Part shown: in pieces, positions 6,132 through 11,566 of the stretch | Layout: each line of letters begins with the position of its first letter | Position numbering within the stretch: the first letter of the stretch is position 1 | NCBI GenBank assembly: GCA_964425215.1 | Contig: CAYRLW010000070.1 | Span: 1-11,566 of the forward strand | Direction of reading: 5' to 3' | DNA from: CAYRLW01 sp964425215 | Lineage (GTDB): Bacteria; Spirochaetota; Spirochaetia; Treponematales; Breznakiellaceae | DNA length: 11,566 nucleotides | Position numbers and translations under genes: made by a program | Notes under the pieces: model-generated | What the model was told of the DNA's origin: nothing | The model's input: the letters and a program-made list of their open reading frames with translations, nothing else | Databases searched by the model: none

Positions 6132-9100
6132 ATGCCTTCTTTGCGGGAATTAGAACAATTTCGCGACTCCTTCCGAACCATAGGCGGGGAAGCCTCTATT
6201 TTGGCCGAACGGGGCCTGCGGCCCGTGGAATTGGAGCTCCCCCAGACCGATGGCGTACCGGCCGATAGCCTACCGGCCGATACCGCGCTGAGCGGTGGCG
6301 TATTAAGCGATGGCCTATTCGACAATAGCGTACCGAGTGAGGGCCCCTCCGACGAATCCATGAACTTTGACTTTGGAGCCTTCCTCGATACGATTCCCGA
6401 CGATTTGGGGAACGGGAGACCGGGGCTAGAACCGGAACCGGAATCGGAATCGGGGCCACGTTTTTCTATGGATGCCTCGGAAAACCCGGAAGCGGAGGGC
6501 GGTGAACCGGTTATTCCCCCGGAGTCGGAAGATTCGGGAATGTTCCCCCAGGACTTACTCAGCGGTCTTGCGGAGGAAATAGAAAACGAACGGGCCGGGG
6601 CGTCGAAGGAAGAGGAAGCTGGAGCGATGGCCCCCGTGGAAGACCTGGATTTGGGAGCTCCCTTCGGAGGAGAAGAAACGGGCGCTCCTTTGGGTGCTGA
6701 AGATTTTTCTTTAGACGATTTCTCCTTGGACACCCTATCCACGGAAAGCCCTGCGGGTTCTTCGGAATTTTCCGAAGAAGTTCCCCCCGCCGGCACGCCA
6801 GAAATTTCCACGGAAAGCCCCTTGGAAACGTCGGAAGCAACGTCGAACGAACTGCCGGTGGATGATTTTGATTTTGGCGGTTCCCTGGAAGCATTACCCG
6901 AAGTTCCCGTCGAATCTTTTCCCGAGACCTCCGCCGATGACTTTTCAATTCCTGCAGAAGATTTCTCAGAGGCCCCTTCTGAGGACTTTTCAGAGGCCTC
7001 CGCCGAGGATTTCTCAGAGACCCCTCCCAGCCCTTCCGCCGAGGTCCCCCTGCCGGAGGATGAAACTTTCTCTCTCTTTGCCGAGGAAGCTCCTCCCGTA
7101 AAGGAGGAAGAGAGCGGCAGTGGCTCCCCGGCCCCCACCGAAGAGACCGATGCCTTTGATTTTTCAATCCCCGATTTTGAAGGAGGAGAACCAACGCCCC
7201 CGGCCCCACCCTCGGAGGGCCCAATCGAAGAAGCGTCCCTTGATTCCTTCGATACCTTTTCGCTTAACGGCGCGATTGGTGAAACTGGTTTTGGTTTAGA
7301 GGACCTTTCGTCCACCGAAAACCGTAACGATTTCGCGGAGCTGGAAGAATTTTCCCTGGCGGGTATCGATACGGCTTTTGGGTCTTCCGCCGAAGGGACC
7401 GGTACTCCAGGGGCCGCTAAAACGAAAAAAACGGGTCCCGGCGCAGCGCCGGAGGTGGAAGAGATCTCCCTTTCCGATGAGGAATTGGCAAAACTAGAAC
7501 AGACCCTGGAATCTTACCCCCTTAATCTCCGGATCGCCTGCGAAGAATTGATCGCCGAACAGGCGGTTCCTCCGGATCAAATGTCCTCCCTAATCAAAGC
7601 CCTGGTCCGGGGTGCCAGCGCCAGGGAAACCGCCGCCCTAGCGGGGAGGATCCTCGGCCGGACTATCGTTATTCCCCGGGGGTTCGAACGGAAAACCGGG
7701 GAGGAGCTGGAGGCCGAACAGGCTTCCCTAACGTATATTTTTGTTCACCGGTTTCTCCCCTTCGTGCGCCTTTTCGCTTTTATTTTCGCGGTAGCCGCGT
7801 CGGCGATCTTTCTGTTTATCCGGTTCGTTTATACTCCCCTTTGGGCGGAGGGGATCTATCGTCAGGGATATCAAAAAATCGAAGCCAAGGATTATAGTCG
7901 GGCCAACGAAAAATTCACGGAAGCTTTTGGGATTTATCGAAATAAAAACTGGTTTTATAAATACGCCGAAAAGTTTAGCGAAATGGAACAGTATATTTTT
8001 GCCCAACAAAAATACGAGGAGCTTTTACGCTACTACCCCCGGGATAAGAAGGGCGCCCTGGATTACGCGGCCATGGAAACTAAAAAGCTCCGGGACTACG
8101 CGAAGGCCGATGAAATCCTCCGCCATCAAATTTTAGACTACGCGGTGGACGATAAGGAAGCCCTGTTAGCCCAGGGGGATAACAATCTGGAATGGGGAAG
8201 CGTGGACCCCCAACGGTACGAGGCCGCCCGCAAGGCCTTCGCTAAATTGATCGCCCGTTACGGGCGGCAGGATCCGTACCTAGAACGGATGCTGAAGTAC
8301 TTTATCCGTACCGATAATTTAAAGGAAACCCTTCCTTTGGAAAGCTATTTTATGTCCTCCAAAAAAACGAAAATCGCCGCCGATACGCTGGCGGAATTGG
8401 GAGGCTATCTTTTAAATAAACAAACCCAGGTGGTGGATGGGATTCCCGATCCGGATATCGCCCAAATTCAGGGAGTGCGGGATGTGTTGATGCGCTCGAT
8501 TACCCAGGATCCCAAACTTCCGGAGCCCTATTACCAGCTGGCTCGCTACTATAAGCGATTCGGTTCCCCCGTGGAAGAACGAAAAACCCTGGAAGATGCC
8601 ATTACGGTATTTGATAAAGCGGAAGAGTTGTCCCCCCAACGGATTGGATTCCACATCGATACGTACCGTCGCTATGGGGAATCGCTGATCGGTCAAAAGG
8701 AAGATCTTCAGGCCCAACAGCAGTTTCAGCGGGGCATCGCCCTGTACGAAGACGCCCTGAAGCGGAAATTACTGGAGAAAAAGGACGAGTTCGGCCGCCT
8801 GTACGCTGATATGGGGGACCTGCGCTTCTTTACCGCCGGGGATGTCCAGGGAGCCCTGGCTTACTATCGGCAATCAATAGCCAACGGATGGGCTCCGCCG
8901 GAAATTAAGTATCGAACCGGCGCGGTTCTGTACAACCTTCAGGACTGGAAGGGCGCCATGGAAAATTTCTTTTCCATCATTTCGGACTATCCTCAAAACC
9001 GTCGGCTTCTCTTTGCCCTGGGAAATACGGCCTATTTAAACCAGGATTTTCAGGTGGCCAAGGGCTATTACACCCGTTTGTTGGACCTGCTTACCCTGGA

Positions 9101-9446
9101 TAAAAATAGAATTCCCCTCCTCTTACCCAACGATAAGCCGGAACACATGGATTTGGCCGAACGGCTTATGCGTACGGAGAACAATTTGGCCGTCACGTTG
9201 GAAGAGATCGCGGACCGGACGGGGGCCGTGGCCCTGCGGTCCCAAGCCCTGGCCCTCTACGCCGAATCGGCCCGGACTTGGGATCAGATAACCCGCAACC
9301 CGGTAACCATGGTCCGTTCTCCCTCCACCAATTTAGCCTATTTGAATACCCGTAACAGTTTGTACCCCGAACGGGGTTACCAGCGGCAACTATTCATAGA
9401 AATCGATAAGGATGTTCTGGAGCCATCGCCCTGGGAAAATAGATAG
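6132..9446 (+). CDS. large membrane-anchored TPR protein with acidic disordered N-terminal half
   Basis: The 1104-residue protein has four parts. Residues 1-30 (PSLRELEQFRDSFRTIGGEA) look like a short conserved helix. About 31-440 is highly acidic and rich in Ser, Pro and Glu, surely disordered, with repeated [DE]-D-F-S motifs. About 445-535 is a compact helical segment. One transmembrane helix at about 547-563 is followed by TPR-like helical pairs to the end, for example YRQGYQKIEAKDYSRANEKF and ALAYYRQSIANGWAPPEIKY. An acidic cytosolic tail with the TPR part in the periplasm is the likely topology; it is inferred, not shown. The architecture recalls TPR proteins of the spirochaetal periplasmic flagellar collar, such as Borrelia FlcA, but I cannot verify homology. 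ATG 6132 is preferred over the in-frame TTG at 6126; neither has a strong ribosome binding site. TACAAT at 6098-6103 may be the -10 box. Confidence 0.8.
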   Translation: MPSLRELEQFRDSFRTIGGEASILAERGLRPVELELPQTDGVPADSLPADTALSGGVLSDGLFDNSVPSEGPSDESMNFDFGAFLDTIPDDLGNGRPGLEPEPESESGPRFSMDASENPEAEGGEPVIPPESEDSGMFPQDLLSGLAEEIENERAGASKEEEAGAMAPVEDLDLGAPFGGEETGAPLGAEDFSLDDFSLDTLSTESPAGSSEFSEEVPPAGTPEISTESPLETSEATSNELPVDDFDFGGSLEALPEVPVESFPETSADDFSIPAEDFSEAPSEDFSEASAEDFSETPPSPSAEVPLPEDETFSLFAEEAPPVKEEESGSGSPAPTEETDAFDFSIPDFEGGEPTPPAPPSEGPIEEASLDSFDTFSLNGAIGETGFGLEDLSSTENRNDFAELEEFSLAGIDTAFGSSAEGTGTPGAAKTKKTGPGAAPEVEEISLSDEELAKLEQTLESYPLNLRIACEELIAEQAVPPDQMSSLIKALVRGASARETAALAGRILGRTIVIPRGFERKTGEELEAEQASLTYIFVHRFLPFVRLFAFIFAVAASAIFLFIRFVYTPLWAEGIYRQGYQKIEAKDYSRANEKFTEAFGIYRNKNWFYKYAEKFSEMEQYIFAQQKYEELLRYYPRDKKGALDYAAMETKKLRDYAKADEILRHQILDYAVDDKEALLAQGDNNLEWGSVDPQRYEAARKAFAKLIARYGRQDPYLERMLKYFIRTDNLKETLPLESYFMSSKKTKIAADTLAELGGYLLNKQTQVVDGIPDPDIAQIQGVRDVLMRSITQDPKLPEPYYQLARYYKRFGSPVEERKTLEDAITVFDKAEELSPQRIGFHIDTYRRYGESLIGQKEDLQAQQQFQRGIALYEDALKRKLLEKKDEFGRLYADMGDLRFFTAGDVQGALAYYRQSIANGWAPPEIKYRTGAVLYNLQDWKGAMENFFSIISDYPQNRRLLFALGNTAYLNQDFQVAKGYYTRLLDLLTLDKNRIPLLLPNDKPEHMDLAERLMRTENNLAVTLEEIADRTGAVALRSQALALYAESARTWDQITRNPVTMVRSPSTNLAYLNTRNSLYPERGYQRQLFIEIDKDVLEPSPWENR
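6957..7028 (+). repeat. three 24-bp in-frame repeats encoding EDFSE-type octapeptides
   Basis: Three adjacent 24-bp units (6957-6980, 6981-7004, 7005-7028) encode EDFSEAPS, EDFSEASA and EDFSETPP. The DNA is similar as well as the protein (GA-GA-TTTC/T-TCAGAG pattern), which indicates recent slippage or unequal recombination. Further single [DE]-D-F-S motifs occur elsewhere in the disordered region. Confidence 0.85.
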
Positions 9447-9450
9447 GTTT

Positions 9451-10686
9451 CTAGATTCGAAAGGCCGTTTCGATGATCGCGCCCCCCGCTAAAATGGTAT
9501 CCTCCGGAACCCGATGCCCCACCGGACCTGTAACGGGAGGGGCTCCGGTTCCCTGGGGATTGGTCGAAGGAACGGATTCTGGAGTTTCGTTCAGGGGAAC
9601 GTAAAAAGCCACTGATTGCCCCGGGGCGATGGCCCGTTGGGGAAGATCAAAATCCACACGGACCGTCCCGTCCGTAGCGGGGGTCACCGTCGCCCAAGCA
9701 GGCTTGGACGCAAGCCGGATTTTTGTTAGGGCCCGGAAGGGTTTGTCCCCAAAACGGGGCGCCCACACCGCTTGGTTTGCCCGTAGGGCCGGGGCGAACA
9801 GCTCCGGCTCGTGGCCCACCACGACCCGGTTCCTGGAAGCATCCAGGGATACCACGTAGAGGGCTTCGGTCCCGGTACTGACGCCCACACCCCGGCGCTG
9901 ACCGATGGTGTACCGGACGATGCCCCGGTGTTTCCCTAAAACCCGACCCTGAAGATCCACAATCTCCCCCGATTCCAAGGCTTGGGGGTCGAATAGAACC
10001 TCGTAATCCTCCCGGGCCACAAAGTCCTGACTATCCTTTTTTTCCGCCACCTCAAGGCCCTTTGACCGGGCCAGGAGCCGCACCTCATCCTTCCGCAATC
10101 CCCCCAGGGGGAACCGGGTTATCCGTAAAATATCCTGGCTTAGGCGCTGTAAAAAATAACTCTGATCCTTCAGGGGATCCCTCGCTGGAGCCAGGTACAC
10201 TCCCTTTATCTCGTCATCCGGAATAGCCATCAAGCGGGCGTAGTGGCCCGTAACGAAATAGTCAAAAGAAACGCCCAGATCCCGCAGGGCTTGGGGCAAT
10301 AGACCAAACTTGATAAGGGGATTACAGATCAAGCAGGGATTAGGGGTTCGCCCTTGTCGATATTCCACGCGAAAATAGTCTAAAACCTTTTTTTTGTAGG
10401 GTTTAGATAGATCGATAACCCGATATTCCGCTCCAATACGGTCGCACAGCCGACGGCAAACGGCCTCGTCTTCCCCCTCATCGGGACCGTAACACCCATT
10501 ACCCGTTCCTTCGGGAAACTGGATCGACCCATCGTAGACCCTCATGGTCACACCCACAACCCGGCAATCCCGTTCAGCCATCAGCATGGCTACTAATGAA
10601 GAATCTACCCCCCCGGACATGGCCACCGCCACGGTACTCCCCGGCTCCGGTAGGGCTAACTCTTTCAATGATTGTAAAAAAGACAT
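9451..10686 (-). CDS. mnmA: tRNA-specific 2-thiouridylase MnmA (TrmU)
   Basis: MnmA installs the 2-thio group on U34 of Lys, Glu and Gln tRNAs by adenylating the base and transferring sulfur from a persulfide relay, in the cytosol. The 411-residue product has the PP-loop SGGVDSS (24-30), NGCYGPDE (63-70), TPNPCLICN (114-122) with catalytic-type Cys118 and Cys121, TGHYARL (146-152), DQSYFL, and YTIGQRRG (259-266). The position of the second catalytic Cys, normally in a DS-x-x-I-C-F motif, reads KKDSQDFVAR (217-226) without Cys. Such SQDF variants occur, as I recall, in some MnmA lineages, so this is probably a subfamily trait. A Pro-rich insertion of about 28 residues (about 366-393) interrupts the C-terminal beta barrel before AGGAIIE. 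The gene converges with the TPR gene with only 4 bp between stops. The start at 10686 is fixed by the SFLQSL N terminus and the promoter position; there is no ribosome binding site. Confidence 0.93.
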   Translation of the reverse strand: MSFLQSLKELALPEPGSTVAVAMSGGVDSSLVAMLMAERDCRVVGVTMRVYDGSIQFPEGTGNGCYGPDEGEDEAVCRRLCDRIGAEYRVIDLSKPYKKKVLDYFRVEYRQGRTPNPCLICNPLIKFGLLPQALRDLGVSFDYFVTGHYARLMAIPDDEIKGVYLAPARDPLKDQSYFLQRLSQDILRITRFPLGGLRKDEVRLLARSKGLEVAEKKDSQDFVAREDYEVLFDPQALESGEIVDLQGRVLGKHRGIVRYTIGQRRGVGVSTGTEALYVVSLDASRNRVVVGHEPELFAPALRANQAVWAPRFGDKPFRALTKIRLASKPAWATVTPATDGTVRVDFDLPQRAIAPGQSVAFYVPLNETPESVPSTNPQGTGAPPVTGPVGHRVPEDTILAGGAIIETAFRI

Positions 10687-10694
10687 AGTTGACT

Positions 10695-10722
10695 ATTATA
10701 GGAATAATTTTGCCTTTGCCAA
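10695..10722 (-). promoter_or_regulatory. near-consensus sigma70 promoter of mnmA, implying a leaderless transcript
   Basis: On the minus strand TTGGCA (10717-10722) and TATAAT (10695-10700) are separated by 16 bp. Only 8 nt (AGTCAACT) lie between the -10 box and the mnmA ATG. Initiation at the usual distance would fall at or within about 2 nt of the A of the ATG, consistent with the missing ribosome binding site. Confidence 0.75.
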
Positions 10723-10896
10723 GCCCGCTTTGTTTCGTTCTTTTTCTTAGTTTGACGGGAGCCGAAGAGGAAGAATGAATGGGGAACGGGTTTGAACTCT
10801 CTGGCCGTATTTTTATCGAAACCATTGCTTCCCCAATATATCGTGATCCGCGCCGTCACTGAGGCTTGTCGTTGCATCAATATTATAATGAAGCCC
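10723..10896. other. intergenic stretch between mnmA and the hip-like locus
   Basis: I find no supported gene or RNA here. A perfect TATAAT sits at 10884-10889 but has no matching -35 box at a usual distance, so it may be chance. Confidence 0.5.
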
Positions 10897-10912
10897 ATAC
10901 CTTTTAGGGTAT
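10897..10912. promoter_or_regulatory. HipB-type operator, copy 1
   Basis: Palindrome ATACCT-TTTA-GGGTAT. First of three sites with an identical GGGTAT right half. The inverted ATACC/GGTAT layout resembles the operators of HipB-family autoregulators. Confidence 0.7.
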
Positions 10913-10923
10913 ATTTTTGACAT

Positions 10924-10939
10924 ATCCCCGATAGGGTAT
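10924..10939. promoter_or_regulatory. HipB-type operator, copy 2
   Basis: ATCCCC-GATA-GGGTAT, starting exactly 27 bp after copy 1. The left half deviates from the other two copies. A TTGACA -35-like box (10917-10922) lies between copies 1 and 2. Confidence 0.6.
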
Positions 10940-10969
10940 TGTTTTCAGATATACCTTAATGGGTATAAA
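10939..10969 (+). promoter_or_regulatory. likely promoter of the hipB-like gene
   Basis: TATAAA at 10964-10969 is a good -10 box, placing the start site near 10976, just before the ribosome binding site. The -35 is poor: TTGTTT at 10939-10944 (19-bp spacer) or TTTTCA at 10942-10947 (16-bp spacer). TTGACA at 10917 is a better -35 but its matching -10 (TGTTTT) is poor. Confidence 0.5.
10951..10966. promoter_or_regulatory. HipB-type operator, copy 3
   Basis: ATACCT-TAAT-GGGTAT, again 27 bp after copy 2. It overlaps the TATAAA -10 box at 10964-10969, so a bound repressor would block RNA polymerase. Confidence 0.7.
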
Positions 10970-10991
10970 ATCAACTAAGAGGAGGTGTTCC

Positions 10992-11201
10992 GTGAAGTAC
11001 CTTATTTCTACGCCCGGCCAACTTTCCCAGGCTTTACGGAACGTCCGCAAGGCCCATGGCTTAAGCCAGAATGGGGTGGGGAAGCTGGTCGGGCTCCTTC
11101 CAAAGACGATCTCGGCCCTCGATCTCGAGCTTGTGATCGCCCCCAAAAGAAAGGCTAACCCAGAAAATCAGAATATATCCCCATCTGTCGAGGATTGGTG
11201 A
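10992..11201 (+). pseudogene. HipB-like HTH antitoxin with apparent internal deletion
   Basis: The 69-residue product begins KYLISTPGQLSQALRNVRKAHGLSQ, a clear match to the HipB-type XRE helix-turn-helix antitoxins that repress their own operon and neutralise HipA kinases. The start is GTG 10992, with AGGAGG 7 nt upstream; the ATG at 10959 lies inside operator 3 and upstream of the predicted transcription start. Family members usually continue after KTISAL with about 24 residues ending in a second L-x-x-L-x-A-L before D-L-E-L-V. Here Leu43 is joined directly to Asp44 (ISAL-DLELV), so the helices after the recognition helix are missing while the C-terminal strand remains. The direct repeat GATCTCG at 11108-11114 and 11121-11127 flanks the junction. 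The remaining frame is intact, so a short protein may still be made. I call it a decayed antitoxin; a naturally short regulator is the alternative. Confidence 0.65.
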
Positions 11202-11203
11202 TC

Positions 11204-11227
11204 ATGGCCAGACCTTCGCGGACGTAG
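11204..11227 (+). pseudogene. possible stub of a hipA-like toxin gene
   Basis: Two bases after the antitoxin stop, an ATG opens MARPSRT and then stops. MAR-P/R-S-x-T is a common opening of HipA kinases as I remember them, GAGGA (11190-11194) is a suitable ribosome binding site, and the tight spacing is typical of hipBA. The frame enters the 65-bp repeat array at 11217 and ends there. No other toxin sequence is visible. Inferred from very few codons. Confidence 0.35.
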
Positions 11228-11235
11228 TCCGCATA
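11217..11235. repeat. 65-bp repeat, partial 3' end
   Basis: Only the last stem (GCGGAC-GTA-GTCCGC, 11218-11232) and its flank are present. This marks the left boundary of the array, inside the presumed hipA start. Confidence 0.7.
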
Positions 11236-11299
11236 CCGCCGCGCGGCCGAATGGCCGCGCATCAATACCTTCCGCTCGGAACGCGGACGGAGTCCGCAT
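11236..11299. repeat. 65-bp repeat, copy 1
   Basis: Full unit with the GCGCGGCC stem at 11241-11260 and the final stem loop GGA (11283-11297). The match to the other units stops at 11299, where the interrupting segment begins. Confidence 0.85.
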
Positions 11300-11391
11300 T
11301 TGAACCGGACGCCCGGCGTCCTCAGTGACTTCTACCGTGTGAAGGTTCGGACCGCACAAAAAAAAAGTTGTTTAGTGGACGATACTGGATT
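11300..11391. other. 92-bp non-repeat segment interrupting the array
   Basis: It contains a tight inverted repeat GGACGCC-C-GGCGTCC (11307-11321) and an A9 run (11358-11366). One plus-strand frame is open throughout, but no protein family is recognisable. It could be a remnant of the original locus or another interspersed element. Confidence 0.5.
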
Positions 11392-11456
11392 CCGCCGCGC
11401 GGCCGAATGGCCGCGCATCAATACCTTCCGCTCGGAACGCGGACGTAGTCCGCATA
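11392..11456. repeat. 65-bp repeat, copy 2
   Basis: Full unit with the GTA loop in its last stem (11439-11453). Confidence 0.9.
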
Positions 11457-11521
11457 CCGCCACGCGGCCGAATGGCCACGCATCAATACCTTCCGCTCGG
11501 AACGCGGACGGAGTCCGCATA
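11457..11521. repeat. 65-bp repeat, copy 3, variant
   Basis: Full unit with the GGA loop in its last stem (11504-11518). Both CCGCGC sub-motifs of the first palindrome read CCACGC, which weakens that stem by two pairs. Confidence 0.9.
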
Positions 11522-11566
11522 CCGCCGCGCGGCCGAATGGCCGCGCATCAATACCTTCCGCTCGGA
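11522..11566. repeat. 65-bp repeat, copy 4, cut by window end
   Basis: The first 45 bases of a standard unit, ending at CTCGGA at the window edge. Confidence 0.9.

Larger units (their letters stand above)
11217..11566. repeat. array of GC-rich 65-bp palindromic repeats, continuing past the window
   Basis: Units begin at 11236, 11392, 11457 and 11522, with a partial 3' end at 11217-11235. The exact period is 65 bp where units are adjacent. Each full unit holds three inverted repeats in order: an 8-bp stem GCGCGGCC-GAAT-GGCCGCGC, a 5-bp TTCCG-CT-CGGAA, and a 6-bp GCGGAC-G(T/G)A-GTCCGC. Sixty-five is not a multiple of three, so open frames through it are not likely to be protein. The array is cut by the window end. 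Confidence 0.9.

Noticed and set aside
6086..7315. A 409-codon open frame on the minus strand opposite the acidic N-terminal region of the TPR gene
   Set aside because: It encodes a monotonous Ser/Lys/Gly-rich sequence that mirrors the low-complexity codons of the opposite strand, overlaps the CBM48 start and has no recognisable domain.
10866..10889. A promoter made of TTGTCG and TATAAT
   Set aside because: The spacer is only 12 bp, too short for sigma70.
10959..10991. The longer hipB-like start at ATG 10959
   Set aside because: It lies inside operator 3 and upstream of the predicted transcription start, while GTG 10992 follows a strong AGGAGG and matches the family N terminus.
11168..11520. 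Two minus-strand open frames of about 62 codons through the repeats, with similar starting peptides
   Set aside because: The similarity comes from the 65-bp repeat itself, whose length is not a multiple of three; such frames are commonly over-annotated as hypothetical proteins.
11217..11566. A CRISPR array
   Set aside because: Units are adjacent with no unique spacers of uniform size, the unit is 65 bp with internal palindromes, and no cas gene is visible.

Overview
The window looks like a chromosomal segment of a spirochaete, most likely a treponeme of moderate GC content. This is inferred from the gene content, not from a marker gene: a pantothenate-uptake and CoA operon with a type III pantothenate kinase, a large acidic membrane-anchored TPR protein resembling spirochaetal periplasmic-flagellum accessory proteins, a secreted carbohydrate-binding-module protein, and GC-rich palindromic tandem repeats of a kind I associate with termite-gut treponemes. 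No rRNA, tRNA, CRISPR array or transposase gene is visible.

Layout, left to right. Positions 2-895 hold a stand-alone class III nucleotide cyclase with a full set of catalytic residues. Positions 985-5288 look like one co-directional cofactor block. It contains a single 900-residue protein fusing both ATPases and the transmembrane EcfT subunit of an energy-coupling-factor (ECF) transporter, then a PanT-like substrate-binding (S) component, then a type III pantothenate kinase (CoaX). Together these would import pantothenate and phosphorylate it to start CoA synthesis. A run of five perfect inverted repeats lies at the end of the fused transporter gene and in the gap before panT. CoaX keeps its three acidic catalytic positions but has an altered phosphate-binding loop.

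Positions 5316-6089 (minus) encode a secreted protein with a C-terminal CBM48/AMPK-beta-like domain. It is divergent from 6132-9446 (plus), a 1104-residue protein with an acidic disordered N-terminal half, one membrane helix and a C-terminal TPR domain. Convergent with that is mnmA (9451-10686, minus), the tRNA 2-thiouridylase. It has a near-consensus promoter so close to the ATG that the transcript should be leaderless or almost so.

The right end (10897-11566) is the most unusual part. Three 16-bp palindromic operators, spaced exactly 27 bp apart, precede a HipB-like antitoxin gene that seems to have lost about 24 codons internally. Two bases after its stop, a hipA-like start reads only seven codons before running into a GC-rich array of 65-bp repeats, each built of nested palindromes. 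The array is interrupted once by a 92-bp unrelated segment and continues past the window edge. The simplest reading is a hipBA toxin-antitoxin locus that decayed through an internal deletion in the antitoxin and replacement of the toxin by a repeat array.
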